DNA of 64,000 nt, from NCBI RefSeq assembly GCF_900005765.1, contig NC_041691.1, positions 1,426,001-1,490,000 of the forward strand, given 5' to 3'. The first letter of the stretch is position 1, and the number at the start of each line of letters is the position of its first letter. The notes beneath the pieces are model-generated. The model made no database searches, had not been told where the DNA came from, and saw only the letters and a list, made by a program, of their open reading frames with translations. Below, piece after piece: positions 41,782-53,283 of this stretch. The translations under genes were made by a program, and so were the position numbers. The DNA is from Plasmodium relictum (lineage: Eukaryota; Apicomplexa; Aconoidasida; Haemosporida; Plasmodiidae).

Positions 41782-43455
41782 ATGTTTTTAAATCATGTGA
41801 ATAATAACGTAATTATTTTTATTTTCGTTTGTATATTTTTTCTAAATATTGGTATCATAAATGCAAACTATAAGATAATTAATAGCTTAGAATTTTTATA
41901 TAATAAAAGACCAGCAGAATTATTGAATGAAAAATGGAAACCCCAATTAAAATGTAGAAGAATAAAAAGATACATTTACAATTGCAATACAAGAAAATTT
42001 GAAAAATTAACTCTTTTTTTTTTAACAAATAAGGCATTTAAACATATATACGCAAAAAAAAAGTTCTCTCTTTTTAAAAAAAATAAAGGAAAAAGTGAAA
42101 AATCAAATGTAAAAAAAAAAGAAAAAAAAAAATTTACCGAAGAAGAAATAGAAGAATTGAAAAAAAAAGCTAAAGAAAAGTTACAGCCAAAAAAAGCAAA
42201 GGAAAAAGCAAAAAAGGATTTATTGGAAGAAAAAAAAACAAAAAAAAAAAATTCAGAAAAAGAAAAAAATGAAACAGATAAACTAAAGGATAATTCAAAG
42301 GATACAAAAGAGAAAGCAGAGGATTTTATAAAAACGAAAGAAGATTTTGATAAAATAGTTGATTTAACAAAGGATTTAATAAATCCAAAAGAAGTAGAAT
42401 ATATCAATAAAATTAGTGATTGCGATGAAGAATTATTAAAATATGATAAAAGAGAAAAATATATTCATTTAAATTATGAAGATACCTTATTTGATGAAGG
42501 AAATTATATGGATAACTATGTAAATAATATAAGCAAATTTCGTTTTGATATTTACAATTTACATAATAAAAATGAATTTGATAGAATAACAAAATATTTA
42601 AACTACCAGTACATAGAAGAAATACATGTAGACTTTCCTTCAGAGAAAAGCTATAATGTTGAATTAAAAAAATATTTTTACGAAATTGTATGCGATTTAA
42701 TTAATAAACATAAAGAAAAATTTGAAAATTATGTAGATGAGAAAAAAATAGAATACGAAGAATCAAATGAAAATATTCCAGTGGTTATTCAAAAAAGTAA
42801 TCCAAATTACTTGAATCATGAAGTAGAAAATAACAAAACTGTAAGTAATTTTTTTAATGAAAATCTAAATAAAGAAAAAAAAATGTCTACTTTAGATAAA
42901 ATAGAAAATATGGAGATTCATCAAACGGAAAAAAATATAATAGAAAAGTTTATGACTTTTGATTTGTATAATTTATTATGTGAAATTAAAGAAGAGTATG
43001 ATTATATGTTAGAAAATGGAGGAATAGCTCGCTTTTCTTTTGATGAAAATAGAAAAAAAAATAAAGAAAAACTTATTTTTTCTGGAAAGAAGAAAAGGGC
43101 AGTTGCAATGGTTTTCTTACAACAAGGAAATAATCATTTAATAATTAATAATAGAGATGGTTATCAATATTTACAATATCAAATTTTTAATTTAAACAAA
43201 ATATTTAGTCCTTTATTGCATTTGTGTATGAATAGATATTTTAATGTAGTTGCAAAAGTAGAGGGAGGGGGGTTGTCAGGACAAAGTGTAGCAATTTTTC
43301 ATGCACTAGTTAAATATATTACTTATAATTTCTCCTTAAAAATCAAACCATTCTTTCGATCATTAAATTTTATGACAGTTGATAGCAGAAAAGTTGAAAG
43401 AAAAAAATACGGTCTTAAGAAGGCTAGAAAAAAAAAACAATACAGCAAGAGATAA
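41782..43455 (+). CDS. RPS9: Apicoplast 30S ribosomal protein S9 (uS9) with long N-terminal extension
   Basis: A single exon of 557 residues. Residues 1-29 (VIIFIFVCIFFLNIGIINA core) are a signal peptide, followed by a basic transit-like region. Residues 90-200 are almost entirely Lys/Glu (charged, probably helical or disordered), then an ordered but unrecognised segment to about 415. The uS9 domain occupies the last 140 residues: SGKKKRAVAMVFLQQGNNHL, INNRDGYQYL, VVAKVEGGGLSGQSVAIFHA and the Lys/Arg-rich tail RKVERKKYGLKKARKKKQYSKR, which contacts the P-site tRNA in bacterial S9. Bacterial S9 is about 130 residues, so three quarters of this precursor is extension. Location in the plastid-derived organelle is inferred from the leader. 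Confidence 0.93.
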   Translation: MFLNHVNNNVIIFIFVCIFFLNIGIINANYKIINSLEFLYNKRPAELLNEKWKPQLKCRRIKRYIYNCNTRKFEKLTLFFLTNKAFKHIYAKKKFSLFKKNKGKSEKSNVKKKEKKKFTEEEIEELKKKAKEKLQPKKAKEKAKKDLLEEKKTKKKNSEKEKNETDKLKDNSKDTKEKAEDFIKTKEDFDKIVDLTKDLINPKEVEYINKISDCDEELLKYDKREKYIHLNYEDTLFDEGNYMDNYVNNISKFRFDIYNLHNKNEFDRITKYLNYQYIEEIHVDFPSEKSYNVELKKYFYEIVCDLINKHKEKFENYVDEKKIEYEESNENIPVVIQKSNPNYLNHEVENNKTVSNFFNENLNKEKKMSTLDKIENMEIHQTEKNIIEKFMTFDLYNLLCEIKEEYDYMLENGGIARFSFDENRKKNKEKLIFSGKKKRAVAMVFLQQGNNHLIINNRDGYQYLQYQIFNLNKIFSPLLHLCMNRYFNVVAKVEGGGLSGQSVAIFHALVKYITYNFSLKIKPFFRSLNFMTVDSRKVERKKYGLKKARKKKQYSKR

Positions 43456-44302
43456 CAACAAATTACCTATTTAAAAAAAAATAAAATTGATATTTTTAAT
43501 TTTCTATTAATCATATGAATAATAAATTATTTTATACATATATCAATATATATAGATATGTGAGAAATATTCCATTATAAATATTCATCATTAGTTTTTT
43601 TTTAATATATTTTTCATCAATTTTTTATCTTAAGCATGTTTTATCTATTGTTTAAAAAATTGTTTCAAAACTTTTTTTTTTATACACATAATATTTCTTT
43701 TTTTTAAGAAAAATAAATTAATGCTACTATTATTTCTATTAAAACAAATTAAATAAGTATATTATAATTAATGATTTAATCAGAGTATTACACATTTGTT
43801 GTTATTATTAAAATAAATTAAACATAATATATATTTATTATTATTTTTTTCTTTTTTAAATAAAAGTTTCCATTAACACACATATAAAATATATATATAT
43901 ATATCTCTTTTTTAAACAGTGATTTTCTACTATTTCTATTAAATGTCATTAAAATGTATATTTTTTGCGAGTACCTTTTAAAAATAAAAAGGGAAAAAAA
44001 ATAAATTTTGTTATCAACTTTTTTTTGAAATTTGGATAACAAAAAAAAAATAAAATAAAATAAAAAAAGAAATAAAAAAGAGAAAAAAGAAAAAGGAAAA
44101 AATAAAATTAAAAAAAGAAAAAAAAAAGAAGTAAAAAAAGAAAAAAAAAAGTAAAAAAAGAAAAAGAAAAAGAAAGAAAAAAAAAGTAAAGGAAATAAAA
44201 TTTAATAAAAGTGAGAATAAGAGTTGAATACATATTATACTTTAAAAATAAAATATATTTAATTTCATATTTTTTAAAAAATTATAGTTATTTTAGCTTA
44301 AA
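43456..44302. other. Intergenic with polypurine tract
   Basis: Between S9 and the tiny membrane-protein gene. At 44041-44190 nearly every base is A or G (many AAAAG and AAATA units) with only a few T, a polypurine tract ending about 110 bp before the next start codon. Confidence 0.6.
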
Positions 44303-44426
44303 ATGGAATTTTTGAAAAGTTTTTTTTACGAGTTATCAAAAAAAAATGATATTTTTTTTCATTTTTCTAAAGTATTATTGATAATCAAAGATCCCTTTAT
44401 CTTTTTTTTTTTGTAAGTTAAAATAT

Positions 44427-44499
<73 letters not shown>

Positions 44500-44887
44500 T
44501 GTATTTCTTTTAATTATCTTTAACTAGAAGAATGTATTGTTTTCATTTTTCATATAGACTTTTATATGTTTACTACTTATAAAATCATATGCTATAAATT
44601 TATATTTTTTTTTATATATTTCCTTTAAAGAAGTATATATTTTAATGAAAATATATAAAATATGTATATTTTTAATTTTTAAAATGAATATTATAAGTAA
44701 TACGTAAATTTTCACTTATGTTATTGTTTTGTTATTTTTTATAATATATATTTCTTTTATTCTTCTATTTAATAAATAATTAACTGTTGCATAACCTTTT
44801 TTCAGATGCATACTTATGTTTGCTCTTACAAGCCTAATAACATACATCTACTGCTTTTTAAAATCTTATGAATCCGATAAAGTATAA
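44303..44887 (+). CDS. Tiny two-exon membrane protein, unknown
   Basis: Found by splice reading: exon 1 is 44303-44412 and exon 2 is 44806-44887, together 192 nt or 63 residues. The donor is an exact gtaagt, the acceptor is cctttttttcag, and the phase (TT|A) fits. The N-terminal half is soluble (MEFLKSFFYELSKKND), then come two hydrophobic stretches: a weak one (HFSKVLLIIKDPFIFFFL) and a clear membrane helix across the junction and into exon 2 (CILMFALTSLITYIYCFL). The end is a short polar tail (KSYESDKV). Exon 2 is markedly less A/T-biased than its surroundings, which supports coding. I cannot assign a family. The size and layout resemble small subunits of membrane complexes. The intron carries a (TA)n tract. 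Confidence 0.6.
44430..44497. repeat. (TA)n microsatellite within intron
   Basis: A pure TA run of about 68 bp inside the intron of the tiny membrane-protein gene. Confidence 0.95.
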
Positions 44888-46715
44888 AATATATATATAT
44901 ATATATATGTACATTATAAAAAAGTTCATAATTTTCCTGAAAACAACAATTAAAAAACTAAACAAAAAGTAATTCCTTTTTTTTTTATATACATATATAT
45001 ATATATATATATAATAGGATATGAGAACACATAAATTGTCTCAGAAATTTAAATAAATTCAGATGTATTAATAAGAAATAAATGAAAAATCAAAATGAAA
45101 GTAAAAAAATAAATTAGCATTTAAAAAGATAAAAAATAATAAATGAAAAAAAAATATATATATATATAAACACTCTAAAAGGAACTGAATAAAATATCAA
45201 GAAAGTGTTTAATTAAAAATAATATGCATATATATTAATAGAGCATAACATAAAAAAATAGAAGAACATAAATCAAATAAAGAAAAATATAACCTTTATA
45301 AATACTATAAAAGTCGATGAGTAAATTATGTAAGTTTGGAATAAGTGAACACCATATGGGGTAATTATGAAGAAGCATTTATGTAATGCTGATTATAAAA
45401 AAAATGATACAAGATAAAAGAAATTTTTATTTTAAGAAAAATTCTCAAACAATTATTAATAATGTTTTTATTTCACTGCAAAAATATTACTCAAAATTCT
45501 ATTTAAACTTAAATTGTTACAACAAAAAAGAATTAATAAAAAAAAATTTAAAAAAAAAAAATAATCTTTTTAAATAGAATATATATATATAATTCTAGAT
45601 AATAAATATTAGAACATTCTTTTTTTATTTATGATAATTATGAATAATAAAAAAAAATATAACCTATTTTTTTTTAAAATATTATTAAAAAAAAAAAAAT
45701 AGTAATATATTTGCCATAATTTTAAATATTAATTACATAATTTTCTTTTTTTTTATTATTTGAACGTATCTTTTTATTTCATAGACACATTTTAAATACA
45801 GAACTTCTTATTATTCATAAATATATTTTCATTAACTTGAATGCTATACTTCATTTGAAACATTAAAATTTATTAAATAAAAAAAAAAAAAAATGAAAAT
45901 TTTTGTAATATTTCTTTTGTCTTAAATATAAAAAAATTGTAAGAAGTTATCTAACATTAGATATGAAAAAAATTGATAAAGAAATGTTAAAAAAAAAAAC
46001 TTACTCTTTTAATTAAAATTGAAATAAGACAAATTATAAGAAAAAAAAAGAAAATGATATAAAACTAAGGTCTATTATAGCATAAAAGCTTATATAAAAA
46101 AAACAATAAACTTTTCAATAGCTTATGTTTTTATTTAATAAATTGTTTATGATTTCCTACAGTTCTTATAGCACATGTTAATAAACTTTGGAAAAATAAC
46201 AAAAAACTACAATGTATATAATTTATAAAAAAATATTAAAAAAACATAACATAATAAACTTTTATTTTATTTATATATTTATTTTTTATCACATTTTTTT
46301 TTTTTTCTATATATTTTTTAAAGGAATATAATTAAAGCACTTGTCTTCCCATATTATCTAAATAACTAACATATTTTTAATCATTTTTAATTGAAAACAA
46401 AAAAAATACATTTGCAAAAAGAAAAAAAAATAGTTAAACGTAAAGCACTAAGAAAAATAAATTAATACCTTAAAATTATGCTGTTGAAAAAAATAAAAAG
46501 AAAAAAATATTAAAAAAAACATAATCACCTACATTATTTTTAGAATTCAAAAGAAAAAAAGAAATTTATTTATATAAAATTTCAGTATTTCAAATATTTG
46601 TTTTGTATTTTTCTATTAAGAATTTTAGATATATATATATATATATATATATTTATTATTTCATTTAATAAATATCAATTTAAAAATAAATCATAATAAA
46701 TTAGTATTATGCAAA
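44888..46715. other. 1.8-kb intergenic region
   Basis: Upstream of the first Myb-like gene. A/T-rich, with one copy of the repeated 21-base element at 45338-45358. The 63-codon frame at 45386-45577 is Lys/Asn-rich, has no splice or family support, and is not called. Confidence 0.6.
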
Positions 46716-48404
46716 ATGAGTAAAGCAGCTGAAAAAAATATGGAAGATCAAAGGTGATTATAAAAAAAAAATAATAATAGAAAGTTTTTTTTTCTTTTTT
46801 TTTTTTTATAACATTACATAAACCTAAAAATATAAAATCAAATGAAAAAAATTATATTAGTAAAAAGATATAAAATAATCAAACAATAATAGAAAAATAA
46901 AAAATAAAAAGATGGTTCTTATCAAAATACACATTATATTTCTGTTTTAAATTTAGAACACATTTTGATGAAAAAGATAAAAAAAAATTATTTTTATATG
47001 GATATGAACAACAATTACTTTATGGTATAATAAAATTAAAAAAAGAAAACAAAATAAAATAATAGAATAGAATAATAAATAAAAAAAAAAAAAAAAAAAG
47101 AATAATTCTATATACATTCTTAAAAATATAAAATTCAGGAAGAATAAATTGGAAACTAGCTGAAAAAAAGAAAATAACAAAATATCCCCTAAATACTATG
47201 AAAAATTTATGGAATAATAGCATAGCTAATTGGTCTTTTTTATTTTTTTAAAAAATAAAAAAATAATATAATAGAACAAAAATAAAAAAAAATAAAATAA
47301 AAATAGTAAAATAATATATAGTATAATAATAAATAATAAAATATAGTTTATAATAAAACATAACTTAAAAAAAAAGAAAAAAAAAAAATAATAAATGATA
47401 AAAGTAAAATATAATAAAATGAAAAATTATGTAGCAACAGTAAAATGAATAGAAATAAATGAAAATTTCAAAATAAAAAACTTTTTTTATTTATTTTTAG
47501 TTTACCTCAATTCATAGAGAATTATTCAAAAGACGTAGAAAAATTAAATGAAATGAAAAAACAAAATAAATTGAAAATAATTCCAAAAATAAAAAAAAAA
47601 AAAAAAATAATTCCATCAAAAGTCCAATTCGCAAAACAAAGATCAAACATTTCTATGAATAGAGTCATTAAAGGAGCAAGTTTAGATTATAAAAAATTAA
47701 ATACACATAACATGAGAAATAAAAAAAATGTAAATTCTATTTTAAAAAAAAAAACCCTTAATAAATCTATTGATAAAAAAAAAAAAAATGTCGAATTAAA
47801 AAATAAAAATGTTAATTTAAGTAAATTAAAAAAAAAAAAGGAGGTGATTAAAAAAAAAGAAAATGTGAATAAGAACAAAGAAGATACTAAAGTTGAAAAA
47901 ATTAAAAAAGACGAAAAACTTAAAAAGAATGGAAAAATTATCAAAAATGAAAAAGAAAAAAATAAAATACAAAAAGATAAAAACGGAAAAGTTGCTAAAA
48001 ATGAAAAGATCAAAAAAGATGATAAAAAAGATAAAATAAAAAATGACAAAGTAGTAGTAAAAAGAGTTGGAAAAAATGAAAAAGACAAGAAAGACGAAAA
48101 AAGTGATAAAATAAAAAAAGATAATGAAAAAAAAAAAGAAAAGGAGAAAAATGATGATAAGGATAAGAAAGAAAAATTAAAAAAAGATGAGAAAGATAAA
48201 AATAAAGATAAAAAAGATAAATTTAAGAAAGAGGATAAAAAGGAAGACAAAAAAGAAGATAAAAAGGAAGACAAAAAAGAAGATAAAAAGGAAGATAAAA
48301 AAGAAAAAAAAAAAGATGATAAAAAAGATGATAAAAAGGATGATAAAAAAGATGAAAAAAAAACTAAAAAAAATATAATAAAAAATCAGAAAAGCAGAAA
48401 ATAA
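46716..48404 (+). CDS. Myb/SANT-like protein A (cluster member 1)
   Basis: Four exons by phase: 46716-46753, 46957-47024, 47139-47232 and 47501-48404 (phases 2, 1, 2; lengths 38/68/94/904), 367 residues. Residues 15-66 form a helical domain with W40 (YGRINWKLAEKKKITK) and W60 (NTMKNLW), spaced like the recognition half of a Myb domain. A second motif, FAKQRSNISMNRVIKG, lies at 110-125. The remaining 240 residues are almost purely Lys with Asp/Glu/Asn, ending in tandem KEDKKED units (48232-48300). Both motifs recur in the genes at 49041-50889 and 53284-54531. A nuclear, nucleic-acid-binding role is inferred from the domain and the basic tail. The last intron donor (gtcttt) is weak, but its position is confirmed by the paralogue. 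Confidence 0.75.
48232..48300 (+). repeat. Coding tandem repeat (KEDK units)
   Basis: About five to six copies of a 12-nt unit encoding KEDK in tandem near the C-terminus of protein A. The units are not all identical in their third bases, so the array is either old or maintained at protein level. Confidence 0.85.
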
Positions 48405-49040
48405 AATAAAATAAAATAAAATAAATAATTTAATGCTATAAGAATACTCACTTTGAGAATAAATCTAAAGAAATAGAAAAAAAAAAATATATATATATAA
48501 AAAATATAAAATAAATAAAATATGAAAATAAAAATAAATAAAAATAAATAACAAAAATAATATATTTTAATTAAAATTTAAAAAATTGAATCAAAAATAT
48601 TTTCATATATTCTTTTTAAATTAAAAATAGTCGGTTATAAAATTGCACCGACTTTTTTTTTTACTTTTGATTTACGCTTTTAATTTTAATTACACATAAG
48701 CAAATTGTTTTTCAAAATATAAGAACATAAAAAAAATATGTATAATAATTTATATTATTTAAAATATTTATAATGTTAATTAAGAAAAAAAAAAAATTAA
48801 AATAAAATAAAATAAAATCCAAATTAATATTTTTATTAATAATTTACAGGATTATTAAAAATAAAAATGCTTATATAAAGCATACTAAAAATTATAAAAA
48901 ATTTTGATACAAAAAAAAAAAAAAAAAAAAATTAAGAATACTTATTTTTATTTGCACATATATGTAAAATTTATATTTTTAATTTTAAAAATAGAAAAAA
49001 AGAGAAAAAAAAAAAAAATTTATTTTTGCAAAATCTTTAA
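48405..49040. other. Convergent intergenic region with a hairpin
   Basis: Between the stops of cluster members A and C. A/T-only in character except for a perfect inverted repeat at 48629-48653 followed by a T tract, listed separately. Confidence 0.7.
48629..48662. terminator. Hairpin with T tract (terminator-like)
   Basis: Arms AGTCGGT (48629-48635) and ACCGACT (48647-48653) are perfectly complementary around an 11-nt loop, and the T run extends to 48662. An A run upstream could extend the pairing with the T run. It lies between the 3' ends of two convergent genes. It stands out because four G/C pairs occur in otherwise G/C-free DNA. It could be a shared 3'-UTR element or the 3' end of a small pol III-type RNA. 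Function is not shown. Confidence 0.4.
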
Positions 49041-50889
49041 TTATTTAATTATGTTCAATTTCTTTTTTTTATATTTTGATATCAATTTAAAAATAATACC
49101 ATAAATATATTTAATTGTCATGATATAATAACGAATAATTTTTTTTTTTAATGTAGGATGAAGAGATAAATTCAAAATTTTTATAACTCTAAGATAATTT
49201 AAGTCCATTTTTCTTCTCTTTTTTAAATAAATTTTAAAAATATAAAGACATAGAGAAATTACATGATCAATTTTGAAATCAAACATTAGTGTATATGTTG
49301 TGCTACTTTTATTATAATTCTTTTTTTGTTCTATTATTTCTTCTTTTTTTATATCATTGTTATCAATAAATGAATGCAACTCTTCTAGTTCCCTGTTAAA
49401 TAATATCTTCATTTTTTCTATTCCTTGGTATTTTAGATAAAAAGACCAAAACAAAAAGGAAAGAAAAAATTTATGAAAAATATAAATATAATTATAAATA
49501 TCTTCATCTAAACTGTTATTAGGGTAAATTGGTTCATCAAAATAATAGAAATTATTGCTTTTAAAAGTTAAGTGATTAGGCTTTTTTGGTAAAGGAATAA
49601 TAAAAGAAATTACTTTATTATTATTTAAATTAATATTATTCTTAAATATGTTATAAAATATTTTATAATTTAATAAATTCTTATTAAATTGATAAGAATT
49701 TTCATTTGTCTCAATTATAGCGATATTTTTTGAATCAATGAATTTACTACTACTACCAAAATTTTTTTCTAAATTTTGTGTAGCCATTTTTGATATATTT
49801 TTTATATTGTTAGTAACCAAACTAACTTCGTATATTTTTTTTATAAAATTCAAAATATAACTATTATAAACATAATTTTTATTATTACAACATTTTATTA
49901 ATTTATTTTCATATAATTCTTCCATCTTTCTTAAAAGAGCAAATTTTTTTCCTTGATGAATTAAAGAAATTACTAAAAAATAATAATCTAAAAATTCACT
50001 TTGTCTTTTAATGTCTATAATATTTCTTTTTATATAATTAATTTTTTTTACATCATTTTCATTATCTCTTAATGGTTTACTATCACTTGAAAATTTTTTA
50101 TTGCTATTTGATAAAACACTATTAAGTGGGCTATAATAATTGCTACAACATTTGAAAAAAAAACTATTAACTCGAGAAAAATTTCTTAACAAAGAAATAT
50201 TTGATATAGATATTCTTGATTTTAGAGGATATAATGAATTTAATTTTTCTTTATTTTTTTTTATATTTTTATTTTTTGATAAAATATTTTTGGTGTCTAT
50301 TTCAATTTCTTTTATTATTCCTTCATATTCTTTATAATAGTTATCAAAACTGAATAAAAAAAAAAAATGTTTTTTTTTCTTTCTTATATTCTTTAAAAAT
50401 TTCTTATTGAAAATATTAAAAATGTAATATATTCTCAATACTATATATTAATTTTATTTTATCAAGTAAATTAATATATATATATATATATATTTTATTT
50501 TAATTTTTCATACTTTTTATTTATTAATCTCCATATATTTTTAAAAGTATTAACTGAATACCGTTTGCTATATTGCTTTCTATTTAATTCTTTCCATTTC
50601 ACATGACCTTTAAGAACAAAATTTAATTTAAATTATGTAAATAAAAGTAAAGAAATTATTTATTTTTTCTTCTTTTTTTTTTTATATAACCATATAACAA
50701 TTTATCTTTATAGCATTTTCTTATTAAATTAATAATATCTCCATTAGTTAATGATCTATAAAATGAAAAAAGCATTAAATTAAAAAAAGTAATATAAAAA
50801 TTGCTAATACCTTAAATTAGCATTATATAGAAAATAAAAATTATATATTACTCTAAAAGATTCGTATTTTTCTTTTTCAATTTGCTCAT
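49041..50889 (-). CDS. Myb/SANT-like protein C (cluster member 2), four exons
   Basis: Exons in order: 50889-50852, 50755-50691, 50607-50514 and 50349-49041 (38/65/94/1309 nt, phases 2, 1, 2), 501 residues. The first three exons are too short to stand out as open frames. They were placed because their lengths and phases mirror protein A and they encode the same domain: YGHVKWKELNRKQYSKRY with W39, then NTFKNIW with W60. Donor AAA AA|gtatga and acceptor tttttattcag join in phase 2. An SNIS motif occurs in exon 4 (SRISISNISLLRNFSR). The remaining 400 residues differ from A and B: less basic, many Ile/Leu/Tyr/Phe, probably folded, unrecognised. The TTG-initiated frame reaching 50438 is intron read-through. 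Confidence 0.75.
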
Positions 50890-53283
50890 TTTAGGAAATT
50901 TATACGCAAAAAAGAAAAAAAAAAATTACTAATAAACTTATTTAAATATATTTAAAAATATAATGATAATGGTTCAATTATTTTATTATAATTCAATACA
51001 CCATTTTAAGTATGCTCTTATAGAAGCAATAGAATTGAACGTATGTGCATTTAATATATGACTTCTATATACATTTATTCTTTGATAAATAAAAATTAAA
51101 ATAAATAAATTGTTATTATATGATACAATATTAGTTTATAAGAGACGAAATTAATCAAATTAATGCATGAATTAAATTATTATTGCATATAAGCAAATAA
51201 AAATTAAAAAAAAAAAAAATACAAATAAATGAAAATAGAATAAAAATAAAAAAAAATAAAAATAAAAAATAAAAATAAAATAAAAATAATGATATTAAAA
51301 AAATGGAGTAAAATGCCCTTTATAAAAATTAAGGTATATAAAATTTAACTATCATATTTAATACTAAATAGATGCCTCCACTATTTAAAAAGTTTTTTTA
51401 TTATTTTATAATTTCAATTTTTCATATTTTGTAAAATTATTTTTTATGTTAATTTAGATATGCATTTATTACTTTCTCTAATTATATTCATGAATATTAA
51501 AAAAAAAAAAGAAAAAATGATGATATGTATCATTATCTAAATGCATAAAGATTTTATATTTATGCATTTAATCTTTTGTATTTCTATTTTATTCTACACC
51601 CTTTTCCATATTCGTTATATATTCCGATGGAATTTATATAAATATGATAACAAAGTATCTTAATAATTTGAAGAAGTATGTTTATTTAATTTTTTTTCCG
51701 GTACTGTGTATTTTTGCACAAATAATTTTATGTTATATTTTATTATTTTATTTTTTTTTTTTTTAATATTTCAACATATATTTTTAATTGAATTGTTAAA
51801 CTGATGTTTTCTACAATAAAAAAAAAAAAAAAAGAAAAAAAAATATAAAAAAGACAACAATAAATTATATAAATATTTTTAGAAGTGCATTTAATTTTCG
51901 AATATATATTTATAAATTAATTATTTAATCATAATAATATTATTTAATTAAAAATATTTATTTCATTATTTTTATCTTTTATCTTTTTTTCATAAAATTG
52001 TATATTGGAAAACTTTTTTTTAATTTTTGAGAGAAAACAGTAAAAAATATATTTATTAATACACATAGGTCGATAAAAAAATGAACTGTGAATTTTGTGT
52101 GAGCTCGTAATAAAAAAAAATGCAGAGAGAATAAATAAAAAATTTTAAGTTTTAAAAAATATAATTATATTTGGATTAAAAAAAAAAAAAAAAATAATTT
52201 CTCATAGTTTTTTTTAAAGATACAAAAATTAATTAATAATACTTAGTATTTATTTAAAAAATAAAAAAAAAATTATACAAATAATTAATTTAATAATTTA
52301 TATAAACTAAAAAATGAGTCAATGAATTTATATATTACGGAGTCATAATAATTTACTAAAAGAGTCATAATAATTTACTAAAAAAAAGAGAAAAAAAAGA
52401 AAAATATAGTTTATATGAACCTTTTTATCAAATAGACATTGATTTTAATAATTAACTATAAGAAAAGAGAAAAACAATATCGATAATACTATAAAATTTT
52501 ACAAGAATTTTTTTAATTTGTGTTAAATAGCTCAGGTTAAATTCATAAAAAAAAAAAAAAAAAATAAATAAATAAATAAATAAAATAATAATGTGTAATA
52601 ATAAATATATAAAATTATATCAAATTAAAGTTCCTATTCTTTTAAAAAAATATAAAATATTACATTGAATTAGTTGTAAAAATAGAAATACAAAAATTTT
52701 ATTTATAATTACTTAGAAAATAAGAATACCTGAATACTTACATTATTTTTTATTTATATAACTATTTTAAAAAAATAAATGAAAAAGAAAAAAATAATTT
52801 ACATAATGGCTAGAATATTAAATAAAAAGAAAAAAGATTCTAATTTATATACATTAAATTAAAAAAAAAAAAAATTTTTTTTATATTATTTTATTTTATT
52901 TTTTGGCCTTAATGCAATTTAAATTTCTCCAGATGTAAATTAATTTTTTTATTGTGTATACAATCTTTATAAGTTATAATTTTTAATTGGCATCAGTATT
53001 CTAATTGTAATTGTTATATATATATATATTTATTTATTTATTTATTTATATATAAAAAATAATCAATATTAGTTTATTTATATTTAATTTTCTTATTTTA
53101 AATTTTTAATGAATTTTTAAGAATTTAACATATGTATGCATATTTTTAAATTTATAAAAAATTTAATTTATATATAGTTTTTTAATTTTATGGGTTATAT
53201 AATTATAAATATATATATATAAAGTAAAAATTATGTCATATACCATATTGTCTAAATAAATTTTCTATTGATAAAAAACAAAA
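50890..53283. other. 2.4-kb divergent intergenic region
   Basis: Between the starts of cluster members C (left) and B (right). Contains poly(A) runs, (TAAA/TTTA)n stretches and a perfect 22-bp tandem duplication at 52340-52383. No gene is visible. Confidence 0.6.
52340..52383. repeat. Perfect 22-bp direct repeat, two copies
   Basis: The unit begins GAGTCATAATAATTTACT and is repeated without a spacer (52340-52361 and 52362-52383). It lies about 900 bp upstream of the cluster member B start codon. Confidence 0.9.

Noticed and set aside
45386-45577. 63-codon Lys/Asn-rich frame
   Set aside because: A-rich sequence gives such frames at random. No good splice site, promoter context or recognisable motif.
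47687-48274. 195-residue Phe/Ser/Leu-rich minus-strand frame
   Set aside because: Exact antisense shadow of the Lys-rich tail of protein A.
50350-50438. TTG-started N-terminus of the 465-residue minus-strand frame
   Set aside because: There is no ATG. A tttttattcag acceptor ends at 50350 and three upstream exons fit in phase, matching the paralogue.
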